Both the position numbers and the translations under genes were made by a program. Below are positions 17,476 to 26,781 of a stretch of 64,000 nucleotides of DNA, piece after piece. How positions within the stretch are numbered: position 1 is the stretch's first letter; each line of letters starts with the position of its first letter. The DNA lies in contig JASGEI010000012.1 in the NCBI GenBank assembly GCA_047606545.1, forward strand, positions 1 to 64,000. Direction: 5' to 3'. The DNA comes from JASGDC01 sp047606545 (GTDB lineage Bacteria; Actinomycetota; Actinomycetes; Actinomycetales; Micrococcaceae). Under the pieces are notes generated by a model. That model made no database searches, was not told the origin of the DNA, and saw nothing but the letters and a program-made list of their open reading frames with translations.

Positions 17476-17745
17476 CTATGCTTCGTCTAGATCGCTATCT
17501 AGCATATTAGCTAGTTCTTCAAGTTTTTCTTCCGCTCCGTCGCCTTCAGCACTCAAAGTCACCTCTGTTCCATATGAGAAACTCTGTGCCATTACAGCAA
17601 GTAGGCTACGAGCATCAACTGGATCTCCGCCTTCTTTTGCAATTGTCACTGGTAGACCAGTAGCAGTTACTGCCTGTACGAACATAGCTGCTGGACGTGC
17701 GTGTAGACCAACTTTTGATCCGATTGTTGCTGTTTTAGTTGCCAT
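17476..17745 (-). CDS. ptsH: PTS phosphocarrier protein HPr
   Basis: 89-residue HPr. Phosphorylated His15 in the GLHARPAA motif and the regulatory-type Ser47 in ARSLLAVMA. It carries phosphate from enzyme I to the sugar-specific IIA proteins encoded on both sides (glucose type next door, cellobiose type at 29.4 kb). Strong AAGGAG ribosome site. A strong terminator follows immediately. Confidence 0.97.
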   Translation of the reverse strand: MATKTATIGSKVGLHARPAAMFVQAVTATGLPVTIAKEGGDPVDARSLLAVMAQSFSYGTEVTLSAEGDGAEEKLEELANMLDSDLDEA

Positions 17746-17771
17746 ATTAAATTTATCTCCTTAAGTTTTTA

Positions 17772-18221
17772 TTAATTAATAGTAAGTAGTGAATCTCCGG
17801 CTTCGACTGTTTCCTCATCAGTAACTTCGATAGCGTCCTTTTGCGTATCTAGTGCGATAATCGGAATAACAGGGGAAAGACCTTTTTCATCAATTTCTTT
17901 GGGATTCCAAGTAACTAGCTTGTCACCTTTAGAAACTTTATCCCCAGCCTCTGCATGCAACTCAAAACCCTCACCATTAAGGTTTACAGTATCAATACCC
18001 AAATGGATAAGGACTGCTTTTTTGTTTTCATCTTCGATAACCATTGCATGTGGCTTAAGAGTGCTAATTGTTCCATCAATTGGAGAAACTACTGTTTGTT
18101 CTTCACGAGTAGGATCAATTGCAATACCCGGTCCAACCATTTCTTGTGCGAAAACTGGATCTGGCACCTCTGATAATGGAATTACTTTACCTTCTGTTGG
18201 GCTATATACTTTAATACTCAT
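17772..18221 (-). CDS. PTS glucose-type IIA component
   Basis: 149-residue stand-alone EIIA of the Glc family (Crr-like). The two active-site histidines are visible: His58 in KPHAMVIED and phosphorylated His73 in LIHLGIDTV. Accepts phosphate from HPr and gives it to IIB encoded immediately upstream (one base apart). Whether it also has Crr-like regulatory roles cannot be told. Confidence 0.93.
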   Translation of the reverse strand: MSIKVYSPTEGKVIPLSEVPDPVFAQEMVGPGIAIDPTREEQTVVSPIDGTISTLKPHAMVIEDENKKAVLIHLGIDTVNLNGEGFELHAEAGDKVSKGDKLVTWNPKEIDEKGLSPVIPIIALDTQKDAIEVTDEETVEAGDSLLTIN

Positions 18222-18222
18222 A

Positions 18223-18456
18223 TTAGATTAAGTCCTGTACATCCTCTGCGATAGAATCTGCGTCTGCACCTACTACAACCTGCACTGCAGAACCTGCCTT
18301 CATTACACCAAAAGCACCAGCGGCACTTAAAGCTGCTTCATCAACTAATGTTGGATCTTCAACTTCAGTACGAAGACGTGTAATACAAGCTTCAACTTCG
18401 ATGATATTATCTGCTCCACCGAGTCCTTCTACAATTGCTTCTGCCTTATCCGACAT
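18223..18456 (-). CDS. PTS glucose-type IIB component, stand-alone
   Basis: A 77-residue single EIIB domain of the glucose family, with the phosphorylated Cys24 in the EACITRLR signature. In many bacteria this domain is fused to IIC; here it is a separate gene at the head of the IIB-IIA-HPr-EI group, and the matching IIC is on the opposite strand at 19.9 kb. Of the two adjacent ATG codons the second (18456) is used because AAGGAG then lies six bases upstream; the first would have only three. Confidence 0.92.
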   Translation of the reverse strand: MSDKAEAIVEGLGGADNIIEVEACITRLRTEVEDPTLVDEAALSAAGAFGVMKAGSAVQVVVGADADSIAEDVQDLI

Positions 18457-18585
18457 CATTATCTCCTTAGTTATAGAAAGTTTCTATTTTTTTATAATAG
18501 CGTAAAAAACACGGAAACTGTCTTAAGTCCTTTATTAGTCGCCAAAAAAGGACACATTTTGAAATAGGAGAAATCATTAAATAAA

Positions 18586-18591
18586 TATAAT
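18586..18591 (+). promoter_or_regulatory. -10 element of the cysteine hydrolase gene
   Basis: Perfect TATAAT, giving a short leader before the GGAGGAG ribosome site of the gene starting at 18634. No good -35 is visible 16-18 bases upstream. Confidence 0.5.
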
Positions 18592-18633
18592 AGTATGAAT
18601 TTGCTAGGCATCTGCTATCTGGAGGAGCACATT

Positions 18634-19191
18634 ATGACCATCCTTAACGGACGGGAACAACGAGCACTAGTTGTTATTGACCTGCAAAACGGTGTTGTCA
18701 ACGGTGCATACCGCAGAAATGACGTAATCCATACTGTCACTGAACTTGTAGCTAAAGCACGCGCCGCTGGCGTGCCAGTGATATGGGTACAGCATAACAA
18801 TTCTGAAATAGTTCGCAATAGTGAAGAATGGCAGTGGGTGGAAGAACTCGGTCCAGCAAAGGGAGAATACCTTGTGGAGAAGACGTTCGGTGATGCTTTT
18901 GAGGAGACCAATCTTGAAAAAATACTCTCCGAACTTGATGTTGCTGAGATTATACTTGTAGGTGCTTGTTCTGAGCAGTGCATTCGCTGCACGATGCACA
19001 GCGCTGTCATCCGAGGGTATGATCTCTCACTCGTTAAAGGAGCTCATACCACAGTTGATCTTACTGAGTATGGTATGCCAACTCCAGAAATAGTTATAAG
19101 TTTTATTGATCAAATTGCATCATTCGGTATGGAATGGCCAGGACGAAGTGGACGTTCAGTTACTCCAGCCGAAGTGGAACAGCTATTTTAA
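18634..19191 (+). CDS. Isochorismatase-family cysteine hydrolase
   Basis: 185 residues with the catalytic triad of the family: Asp16 in VVIDLQNG, Lys82 in VEKTFGDAF, and the nucleophile Cys115 in GACSEQCIRCT (Cys111 also present). Members hydrolyse isochorismate, nicotinamide or other amides and biurets; the substrate here is not evident. Start at 18634 chosen for its strong GGAGGAG; an in-frame ATG at 18595 sits almost on the -10 element and is unlikely. Stands alone between the PTS genes. Confidence 0.88.
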   Translation: MTILNGREQRALVVIDLQNGVVNGAYRRNDVIHTVTELVAKARAAGVPVIWVQHNNSEIVRNSEEWQWVEELGPAKGEYLVEKTFGDAFEETNLEKILSELDVAEIILVGACSEQCIRCTMHSAVIRGYDLSLVKGAHTTVDLTEYGMPTPEIVISFIDQIASFGMEWPGRSGRSVTPAEVEQLF

Positions 19192-19242
19192 TAGGTTCGT
19201 ATATATTTATACGTAGCAAGACATACCGTAGAAAAATGAGTC

Positions 19243-19722
19243 TTACTCCACTATTCTATTTTTTCGATTCAATAAAACTATCCTAGAGCCCAGCACAGAT
19301 ACTGCTATATGAATCATTGTTGAACTACCAGTCAAAATATGAATATCGCTAGTAGGACCTTGTCCATCTATGAGAAATTTAAGCCCTGCATTGACTATCA
19401 TGCCGACTAGAAATACAACGATTGTCCAAACAGTACCTTTTCTGACCCAACTTTTCTCAGTTTTTGAATAATAAATTTTATCAGTATAACCACGAATAGC
19501 ACCAAATATAAAGCCAAGAACCAGGGTACCTAAAATATAGCTAGCTAATACTCCAATACCCAAATGTGTATCTTGCAATGCCTGCACCATAGTAAAAATT
19601 CCATAAGCCAGTAAAATCCAGACAATCTTCAAAGATTCTTTGAGCTTACGCTCACTATACATTCGATAGCTGACAAAGCCGATAATGATAATCGGCAACA
19701 GATAATTTAGTAAAGAGTTCAC
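19243..19722 (-). CDS. Small multi-pass membrane protein of unknown function
   Basis: 159 residues with four or five predicted membrane segments (about 4-19, 33-50, 56-80, 95-113, 125-148), starting at a GTG. The middle is basic (TDKIYYSKTEKSWVRKG). It vaguely resembles CcdC/DUF1453-like small membrane proteins but no diagnostic motif was found. Lies convergent to the cysteine hydrolase and divergent from ptsG. Confidence 0.6.
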   Translation of the reverse strand: MNSLLNYLLPIIIIGFVSYRMYSERKLKESLKIVWILLAYGIFTMVQALQDTHLGIGVLASYILGTLVLGFIFGAIRGYTDKIYYSKTEKSWVRKGTVWTIVVFLVGMIVNAGLKFLIDGQGPTSDIHILTGSSTMIHIAVSVLGSRIVLLNRKNRIVE

Positions 19723-19930
19723 TGATACAATAACACCTAGCTTTCTTGTTATTTACTATAACTGACTTTTTTGGTTGGCTAGAATAACAGATCCTTTTTC
19801 TTTTAAAAATATTCTTATTTATTATTACAAAAAATGAATAAGCTTACCCCTTATTATTCAGCGGTTTAATACGGAGCTTTTATCCGAATAACATATATAA
19901 TAAGGCTTGTCTATTATGAAAGGCTGGATG

Positions 19931-21403
19931 ATGAGCGAAGCATCTATTTCACAAAATAAATTCACGGAAGGTAAAGCCTTCCAAATCATGCAGCGCCTTG
20001 GTAGAAGCTTCATGCTACCGATTTCCGTACTTCCTGCAGCAGCTCTCTTGCTCCGTTTGGGTCAAGATGACATGCTGGGTAAGGACGGTCTCAATCTGGG
20101 CATGTTCGCCGACATCATTGGAGCTGCCGGTGGAGCACTATTTAACAACTTAGGATTCCTATTCGCAGTAGGTGTTGCTGTCGGTTACGCTAAAAAAGCG
20201 GACGGTTCAACAGGTCTTGCTGCAGTAGTTGGTTATCTAGTGTACATGAACGTCCTAGACGTTATGGCCCCACACGTAATGGGAGAAAGTCCAAGCTTGG
20301 ACACCCCACACCCAATCGATTATCAGGTACTAGGTGGTATCGTAATCGGTTTAATTACTGCACTGTTATATGAACGGTTCTATCGAATCAAACTTCCACC
20401 ATACCTAGCGTTCTTCGGTGGACGTCGTTTCGTACCAATGATTACTGCAATTACATCGATGATTGTCGCTGTAATTATGGCTTACCCATACCCAGCATTC
20501 GAATCAGGTTTGAATGCAGTAAGTACTTGGGTATCTCACCACGTAGTAATCGGTGGTTTCGTATTCGGTATGGCCAATCGTCTATTACTAACGTTCGGTC
20601 TACACCACTTGTTAAACAATATCCCATGGTTCCAGCTTGGTTCATATACTTACCAAGGCCAGGTATACCACGGTGATATCGCACGTTTCTTACACCATGA
20701 TCCAACAGCAGGTACTTTCATGACTGGCTTCTTCCCAATCATGATGTTTGCACTTCCAGGTGCAGCACTTGCTATCTGGCACTCAGCTGACAAAGAAAAC
20801 CGTGCCGCAATTGGTGGTTTGATGACCTCTGTAGCTTTGACAGCATTTATCACTGGTGTTACAGAGCCACTAGAGTTCTCATTCATGTTCGTTGCATACC
20901 CACTTTACCTATTCCACGCATTCATGACAGGTACTTCACTTGCGCTAACTAACGCACTTGGTATCCATGATGGTTTCGGGTTCTCGGCAGGTGCAATTGA
21001 CTACACGTTGAACCTAGGTATTGCGACCAAACCATTGTTATTAATCCCAATTGGTCTAGTTTACGCAGCTATTTACTACGTAGTATTCCGTTGGGCAATT
21101 GCTAAGTTCGACTTTGCGACACCAGGTCGCACTAAGAAGGACTTGCGTGAATCTCAAGAAACTATCAAAAAGCAACCAGTTGCTAATGATATGAAAAAAG
21201 TGGGTAGCCAAAAAGCTACTAACACAAAAGAGGTTACTAAAAACAATGGTGCAGGTAACGTTAGAGCTGAAACTAAAAATCTAAAAGCAGATAACGTTGA
21301 TGCTACTAATGATCAAACAGTTGAAAAATCTGAACATCATGGTGAATCGCTAAAAGAGCGTCTACATCATTTAACAGATAAAAAGCATGAAGATAAAAAA
21401 TAA
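19931..21403 (+). CDS. ptsG: PTS glucose-family IIC permease with lysine-rich tail
   Basis: Residues about 15-395 are an EIIC of the glucose/N-acetylglucosamine family: FQIMQRLGRSFMLPISVLPAA opening, MNVLD, GGRRFVP and the sugar-site region ITGVTEPLEFSF, with ten membrane segments. Instead of a fused IIB the protein ends with about 90 hydrophilic residues rich in K, N and T. Start 19931 is preferred because AAAGG lies seven bases upstream; 19916 is possible. It works with the separate IIB, IIA, HPr and EI genes just to the left. Glucose versus N-acetylglucosamine specificity is inferred from overall family likeness. Confidence 0.9.
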   Translation: MSEASISQNKFTEGKAFQIMQRLGRSFMLPISVLPAAALLLRLGQDDMLGKDGLNLGMFADIIGAAGGALFNNLGFLFAVGVAVGYAKKADGSTGLAAVVGYLVYMNVLDVMAPHVMGESPSLDTPHPIDYQVLGGIVIGLITALLYERFYRIKLPPYLAFFGGRRFVPMITAITSMIVAVIMAYPYPAFESGLNAVSTWVSHHVVIGGFVFGMANRLLLTFGLHHLLNNIPWFQLGSYTYQGQVYHGDIARFLHHDPTAGTFMTGFFPIMMFALPGAALAIWHSADKENRAAIGGLMTSVALTAFITGVTEPLEFSFMFVAYPLYLFHAFMTGTSLALTNALGIHDGFGFSAGAIDYTLNLGIATKPLLLIPIGLVYAAIYYVVFRWAIAKFDFATPGRTKKDLRESQETIKKQPVANDMKKVGSQKATNTKEVTKNNGAGNVRAETKNLKADNVDATNDQTVEKSEHHGESLKERLHHLTDKKHEDKK

Positions 21404-21415
21404 TCTTCTACCTTA

Positions 21416-21453
21416 AAAAATAGGGGGCTATCAATTGATAGCCCCCTATTTTT
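21416..21453. terminator. Bidirectional terminator between ptsG and cutC
   Basis: A perfect palindrome, AAAAATAGGGGGCTATCAA with its complement, ending in T5 on each strand, located between two convergent genes. Confidence 0.92.
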
Positions 21454-21464
21454 ATCTAAGTTCT

Positions 21465-22184
21465 TTAATTGCTATGCACCTGAGTTACTGCTTCAGCAAC
21501 AGCTTTTGGATCAGTCACATCATAACTAGTGTCACCAGCATCAGCAGAACCTAAAGTAACATTGTCACCAACAGCCGTACTTTGCTTAGTAGTCTTAGCA
21601 GATAAATGGATAGCATCCACACCCGCTTCCATTAATGGCTTAATATCGTTAATCTTGATGCCACCACCAGCCATTACCTGGATACCGCTAACTGTTGCCT
21701 TAAGTTTAGCTAAATTATTTTTACCTTCAATAGCGCTATTACAACCACCAGAGGTTAGGATACGCGCAAAACCAAGCTCTTTTAACTCAGTTGCCGCAGT
21801 TTCGGGGTCTTTAACTTGATCAAAAGCTCGATGAAACGTAAGCTCTTTATTGCCTGCCGCTGATATCAATGCCTTGAGTGCAGCGACATCTACTGTGCTA
21901 TCAGGATTTAAAGCACCAATAACGAATCCTTCACAATACTTCGAAAGTTCCTTAATATTCTCAGTCATAGTTTGCACTTCATCATCGCTATAAATAAAGT
22001 CTCCTGGACGTGGACGAATTAAGGCATGAGTTTCAATGCCAATTTCAGCAACACGTTTCGCTAACCCCGTAGTAGGAGTTAATCCACCTAATGGCAATCC
22101 TACACAAAGTTCAATACGGTTAGCTTTCTCATCTTTAGCTATTTTGGCTCCAGAATAATCTTGAACAGCAATTTCAATTTTCAT
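21465..22184 (-). CDS. cutC: CutC-family TIM-barrel protein
   Basis: 239 residues with all family motifs: RIELCVGLPLGGLTPT, HALIRPRPGDF, VIGALNPD, ELTFHRAFDQ and ILTSGGC. CutC was named for copper homeostasis but its real biochemical role is unsettled. Monocistronic and convergent with ptsG; no copper-regulator gene nearby. Confidence 0.92.
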   Translation of the reverse strand: MKIEIAVQDYSGAKIAKDEKANRIELCVGLPLGGLTPTTGLAKRVAEIGIETHALIRPRPGDFIYSDDEVQTMTENIKELSKYCEGFVIGALNPDSTVDVAALKALISAAGNKELTFHRAFDQVKDPETAATELKELGFARILTSGGCNSAIEGKNNLAKLKATVSGIQVMAGGGIKINDIKPLMEAGVDAIHLSAKTTKQSTAVGDNVTLGSADAGDTSYDVTDPKAVAEAVTQVHSN

Positions 22185-22404
22185 ATCAACTCTTTCGTTT
22201 TAAATTATTTAAATCCAACAAATAAAATTGTTAGTTTAATTTAATTGTAGTTGGTTAATAATACTAATTAAGATATTAGTGACACAGCTACACATAAAAT
22301 AACTTGCACGATACTTATACAATCAGTCTCAGGTACTTAAAGCCCCTTAAGAATTAATGTATTCTTAAACTAATGCTTACGAAGATGATAAATAGGGAAG
22401 TACG

Positions 22405-22833
22405 ATGAAATCGAATAAAGCCACTAAACGTCATGTTGTAGAAGATCAAACTAAAGCAGTTACCGAAACGACAGCAGTTATAAATAATGAAGAAATAACT
22501 AATCAAGGCAAAGTCATCGAAATAACTCCTGAAGAATTTATCCAACGTGAGGAAACTAGTACCACCAAGATTCCGGTAGTAGAGACTGAAGAACAGGGCA
22601 GTGGTGTGGCAACTTCTTCAAAGCCTCTGAAAAAGTTTGAGTTCCCTAAAACTAAAGAACATCAAGAGAATCGTTTCAAAGAAAAAGGTAAGGCACAAAA
22701 CCTTATCGAAAAGGGAAAACAAACTATTAGTAACTTTGATAAAGAAGAAGCACTAGCAAAAGCCAAAAAAGCCAGTTCTAAATTATTTAAAAATATTCAA
22801 AAAAGTATCAGACAGCTTAGGAATCGAAAATAA
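22405..22833 (+). CDS. Small charged hypothetical protein
   Basis: 142 residues, rich in K, E, T and Q, with no hydrophobic segment: probably cytoplasmic, disordered in the first half (TEEQGSG, TTAVINNEE) and helical in the basic C-terminal half (KKASSKLFKNIQKSIRQLRNRK ends the protein with a net strong positive charge). GGGAAG precedes the ATG. Codon use matches neighbours. No family recognised. Confidence 0.55.
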   Translation: MKSNKATKRHVVEDQTKAVTETTAVINNEEITNQGKVIEITPEEFIQREETSTTKIPVVETEEQGSGVATSSKPLKKFEFPKTKEHQENRFKEKGKAQNLIEKGKQTISNFDKEEALAKAKKASSKLFKNIQKSIRQLRNRK

Positions 22834-22944
22834 AACATTCTTAAGCTACTGCACATATATTTTTCCTAATTGTAGATAGTATTTCGCATGCAAGAGGAAT
22901 CAAATTAAATACTACTTAACATAATATACATTATCGGCTATTTA

Positions 22945-23946
22945 CTAATCTTGGTCTTTACCTAAGACAGCTTCGCCTTCTAATTCATTTTCAGGTTTAG
23001 CTTCTTTATCCTCAATCTCTTCAAAAGCATATTTACCTTCATGCTGAGTTAATTCTTCTAATGCATCTTGACCAGTAATAACTTCTGGATCACCTTCGAC
23101 ACTTAAATCTCTATCAGCAGTAAAATGAATTACTGGTAAATCACCATCAGTTTCAATTGTGTCACCACCGCCGTTGCGATCATGGTAACCCGTTGAGTAA
23201 TTCTTAATCACTTCGACATCATGTACTAAACCAGTCTCAGAGACGCTTTGCACAATATAATCACGTTCTTCATCAGTGCGTTCTGCAATCTTATGAGTAA
23301 CCTGTAGCGTGTATACTGAAAATCCAATTCTACGGTCAAAAGTACCAGCAGCAAGCCATTCCACTTCGAAACCACCTGGCAATAACCAACCCTTTGGAGT
23401 TTTCCAAAAACGCACATGGTGGCGTTGTGAGGTAGTCCCCGATACTTCTTGTTGGAAAGCCAAATCTTGTTTATTCCCAAAAAGCATCAAAGTGCTCACT
23501 GGAGCATTAGGATAAGGTTGTCCCATAACTGTACATTTAATAATTTTAAGAGTTGATTGCCAGTCCAACGGATCAGCCTCTACCCAACCGGCTTCCACCA
23601 TTGCCTTACGTATATCACTTTCAGTGCCAGTAGCTGCAATATTAACTGGGTCTCCTAATAAGCCATCCGGGGTACGCACTCTACCAATAAAGTATGAAGG
23701 TAAGTAAATTGCAGATAGTATTTTATGAATTCTCGGCAATATAATATATGCCAAAAGTAGCCAAATTGCGACGAATACCCAAAAAAAGCTTGATGTAAAA
23801 GCTTTAGGAAATAAGAGATAGTATACAACCCACCCTGCAGCAAGGAAAACTGTTAGAAATAAAGCACGCTGCCCCCATAAAATAACAGTGTTTAACCATT
23901 TCTTTTCAAACTGCTTTTTTTTAGCATTTAATTTCTCTGTGACCAT
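22945..23946 (-). CDS. LssY_C-domain membrane protein
   Basis: 333 residues. Two membrane helices near the start (about 25-47 and 52-72) are followed by a soluble domain with the LssY C-terminal pattern: RTPDGLLGDPVNIAATGT, AMVEAGWVEADPLDW, and HHVRFWKTP. The last about 60 residues are acidic. LssY_C domains occur in lipid-phosphatase-associated membrane proteins; the role here is unknown. Divergent from rbpA across a short gap. Confidence 0.75.
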   Translation of the reverse strand: MVTEKLNAKKKQFEKKWLNTVILWGQRALFLTVFLAAGWVVYYLLFPKAFTSSFFWVFVAIWLLLAYIILPRIHKILSAIYLPSYFIGRVRTPDGLLGDPVNIAATGTESDIRKAMVEAGWVEADPLDWQSTLKIIKCTVMGQPYPNAPVSTLMLFGNKQDLAFQQEVSGTTSQRHHVRFWKTPKGWLLPGGFEVEWLAAGTFDRRIGFSVYTLQVTHKIAERTDEERDYIVQSVSETGLVHDVEVIKNYSTGYHDRNGGGDTIETDGDLPVIHFTADRDLSVEGDPEVITGQDALEELTQHEGKYAFEEIEDKEAKPENELEGEAVLGKDQD

Positions 23947-24017
23947 TGGAATAATTTTACCTCATTCCAGTGTTAAATACTGTAGAATAGATTGAACTGT
24001 CTAACGAAAGAGGATAA

Positions 24018-24383
24018 ATGAGCGATCGCAGTCTTCGTGGTATGAGATTAGGATCTCAAAGTAAAGAAACTGAAGAAGGCGTTGAACCAGCACCACGCCA
24101 AGTAGTTGACTACAAGTGTCCTAATGGACATGAAACTAAAATTACATTTTCTGTTGATGCTGATATCCCAGAAAAATGGAACTGTAAATGTGGTATACAA
24201 GCTACAATAACTAGTGGCCAGGATACTACTCCTGAAGATACTAATGAAAAAACAGTCCGTACCCACTGGGACATGCTTTTGGAACGTCGAACTCCAGAAG
24301 AATTAGAAAAGATTCTCGAAGATCGTTTAGAGATTCTTCGGAATCGCAGAAAAACTGCAAAGATGAACGCTGAAGCTAACTAA
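24018..24383 (+). CDS. rbpA: RNA polymerase-binding protein RbpA
   Basis: Actinobacteria-specific transcription activator that binds the principal sigma factor and stabilises the open complex. 121 residues: flexible basic N-terminus with RSLRGMRLGSQS, a zinc-ribbon-like core (Cys34, His38, Cys56, Cys58), then the sigma-interacting helix with THWDMLLERRTPEELEKIL. Its presence is the best single sign that the organism is an actinobacterium. Next to ppm1, as in many relatives. GAAAGAGG ribosome site. Confidence 0.96.
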   Translation: MSDRSLRGMRLGSQSKETEEGVEPAPRQVVDYKCPNGHETKITFSVDADIPEKWNCKCGIQATITSGQDTTPEDTNEKTVRTHWDMLLERRTPEELEKILEDRLEILRNRRKTAKMNAEAN

Positions 24384-24402
24384 GCTTCGGCGTTTAATTT
24401 TT
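24366..24402. terminator. Terminator overlapping the 3' end of rbpA
   Basis: AACGCTGAAGCT (24366-24377) pairs with AGCTTCGGCGTT (24383-24394, one G-T pair) across a five-base loop that includes the end of the stop codon, followed by TAATTTTTT. Confidence 0.8.
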
Positions 24403-25131
24403 TCTAAACAAACTCTTTAGCTGTTCTTTCCTATCTTTAATGCCCCACCGTGTGATACGCATTAAAGATTCTTTGGCGATTTTGCTATCCATTTTTGATT
24501 CACCGATTTCACGTTCGATGAACGTAATTGGAACTTCAACAATCTTACATCCTGATTTATAAGCCCTACGCGCTAGTTCAGTTTGGAAACTATAACCAGA
24601 AGACTCTACTGTTTCATACTCAATTTTTTCTAAACAATCTTTGGTATAAACTCGATATCCAGCAGTGATATCACGGATGCCAGTCCCCATTAAAATCCTA
24701 GTGTATAAATTACCGCCAAATGATAAAGCCAATCTAAATAGTGGCCAGTTTATAACTTTTCCGCCCTTTACGTAACGAGAGCCGATTACTAAATCAGCAC
24801 CTTTTTTACTTTCAGTTAATAATAGCGGCAACTGTTCTGGCTGATGTGAACCATCAGCATCCATTTCGACTAGTAATTCATACCCATTACTAATACCCCA
24901 AGTAAAACCTTCGACATACGCTCCGCCAAGCCCATTCTTCTTTTCACGATGCATTACATGAATGTATGAATCAGCTTTTGCCAATGCATCAGCAACATCG
25001 CCTGTGTTGTCGGGGCTATTATCATCGACAACCAAAATATGAGAATCTGGAACTGAATCACGAATGCGCTTAGTTATTATTGGCAAGTTTTCACGTTCAT
25101 TGAAAGTCGGAATAATTACTAGTACTGTCAT
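24394..25131 (-). CDS. ppm1: Polyprenol monophosphomannose synthase (GT2)
   Basis: 245-residue GT-A fold glycosyltransferase of the dolichol-phosphate mannose synthase type: VIIPTFNERENL start, VVDDNSPDNTGD, GLGGAYVEGF, the metal-binding DADGS (91-95), and GSRYVKGG. It makes polyprenyl-phosphate mannose from GDP-mannose, the donor for extracytoplasmic mannosyl transfer; a GT87-type acceptor enzyme lies at 56.7-58.0 kb. No fused acyltransferase or membrane domain, so the bipartite form. Confidence 0.9.
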   Translation of the reverse strand: MTVLVIIPTFNERENLPIITKRIRDSVPDSHILVVDDNSPDNTGDVADALAKADSYIHVMHREKKNGLGGAYVEGFTWGISNGYELLVEMDADGSHQPEQLPLLLTESKKGADLVIGSRYVKGGKVINWPLFRLALSFGGNLYTRILMGTGIRDITAGYRVYTKDCLEKIEYETVESSGYSFQTELARRAYKSGCKIVEVPITFIEREIGESKMDSKIAKESLMRITRWGIKDRKEQLKSLFRKN

Positions 25132-25170
25132 AGACTAAGGATACCTTGTGTTCGTATAGCCATACCGCAT

Positions 25171-26781
25171 TTAAGACTGTCTATACAGTAAATTTCCAGC
25201 TAATACTGTTTCAATGCACTGAATATTTTGATTTTCTGAATCAGTAACCATAGGAAGAATTGGTGTCCTTGCCTGCTCATCAGCACTCCATGAACCAAAT
25301 TCTTTAGCTCCCGTAGTTTCATCAACAGTTTGGATAGCTAATTCATCGCATTCCCAAACTGCAAAGTCTGCTGGAGCTCCTACTGTAATAGCTCCACGCA
25401 TTGGATTAGGCTCTTTTGCTGCCCGCCAACCACTTTTAGTATGGGCATTAAAAGCTGCTCTAGCCGAGATACGTTCATCAATATTATGGTGGAATAATGC
25501 CGCAGCAACTGCTCTCCATGGATTATATGGGGTAACTGGGGCGTCAGAACCAAATGCTAGTAACACACCATTATCCATAAATTCAGCTAGTTGATTCATC
25601 TGAGTACTACGCTTGCCTAGCCTAGTCTCGTATAAGCCGTCTTTACTTCCCCACCATGCATCAAATGTTGGCTGCATACTAGCAGTAATATTAAGTTCTT
25701 TGAATACTTTAAAGTGTTCTGGTATCACCATTTCAGTATGTTCAAATCGGTGCATTGCAGCGATAAATTTATCCTTACCTACCTCTTTAGCTGCCAGTTT
25801 AGCTCCTTCTATGGCTTCAATCATAGCTGCATCTCCAATAATATGGAAACCACCTTGAACACCAGCCAATGTTGTCGCTATTAGGTGTCTAGCCACTTGG
25901 TCACGGTCCAAGTATTGACTACCTTTTGTTTTGGCATCAGTATAGTTATCCTGCAAAAATGCAGTTCGAGATCCCAAAGATCCATCGATGTTTAAATCTC
26001 CAGCAAAACCTCGAATATTATATTTATTATTCTCAGCTAAAAATTCTTTAGCTTGTTCTGGGCTCTGCATTAACTGCGCCCAATATAACAAAACCTCTGG
26101 AGAATTCTCGTGAGAAAGTAAGATATCTAAATCTGCTACAGTTCCCTCGTGCAAACCATTCATTTCACCAATTGCTACGATTCCATTACTTGCAGCTGCT
26201 TTAAAAGAATGTTCTTGATAATTTTTACGTTCAGCTGGAGTGTAAGAACGAATATAATTACGCACTTGCTCATTGGATTGTTTCGTGACATGAGCAGTGT
26301 TATCCCAGCCTGGATACTTAGCAGCATTAGTCTTAGCAGCTAGAGCAGAACTAATTAATGCAGAATGTAAATCAACTCGGGCTAAATAGACATCAGCTCC
26401 ATGACCAGCATTTTCTAGTTCCTCTAATGTGGGAAATGTCGAATCTTCCCATTGCTCTTCATCCCAGCTATGCCCAATAATCTTCTTTTTACCTGTAATC
26501 GTGGAAACCTTATCCAATACTTCCCTAGCATTCTTACAACCGCTTAAATCAATAGAATCAATCACAACGCCTGCTTCAGTAATATGTGCATGTGAATCAA
26601 CAAAACCAGGGGTAATGATGTACTTATCTTCACAATCAAGGACTTCAAGTTTGCCATCAATGAAAGTTTTTGCAATCTGTGAATTACCTAACCATGCGAT
26701 TTTGTCATCTTCGACTAGCATTGCAGTAGCATCAGGCATTTCTATCGAGTGAATTACCGCATTAAGATATAACTTTTTCAT
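25171..26781 (-). CDS. YtcJ-like metal-dependent amidohydrolase
   Basis: 536 residues of the amidohydrolase_3 family. Metal ligands are recognisable: HAH (His64, His66) in GFVDSHAHITEAG, a HIIGDAA segment, HRFEHTEM and the catalytic Asp in FGSDAPVTPYNPW. Physiological substrate unknown for this family. AAGGAAG ribosome site. Monocistronic, with a long, structured upstream region. Confidence 0.88.
   Translation of the reverse strand: MKKLYLNAVIHSIEMPDATAMLVEDDKIAWLGNSQIAKTFIDGKLEVLDCEDKYIITPGFVDSHAHITEAGVVIDSIDLSGCKNAREVLDKVSTITGKKKIIGHSWDEEQWEDSTFPTLEELENAGHGADVYLARVDLHSALISSALAAKTNAAKYPGWDNTAHVTKQSNEQVRNYIRSYTPAERKNYQEHSFKAAASNGIVAIGEMNGLHEGTVADLDILLSHENSPEVLLYWAQLMQSPEQAKEFLAENNKYNIRGFAGDLNIDGSLGSRTAFLQDNYTDAKTKGSQYLDRDQVARHLIATTLAGVQGGFHIIGDAAMIEAIEGAKLAAKEVGKDKFIAAMHRFEHTEMVIPEHFKVFKELNITASMQPTFDAWWGSKDGLYETRLGKRSTQMNQLAEFMDNGVLLAFGSDAPVTPYNPWRAVAAALFHHNIDERISARAAFNAHTKSGWRAAKEPNPMRGAITVGAPADFAVWECDELAIQTVDETTGAKEFGSWSADEQARTPILPMVTDSENQNIQCIETVLAGNLLYRQS

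Noticed and set aside
21416..21453. Perfect palindrome as a possible attachment or recombination site
   Set aside because: It has T5 runs on both strands and lies between convergent genes, so it is a bidirectional terminator.
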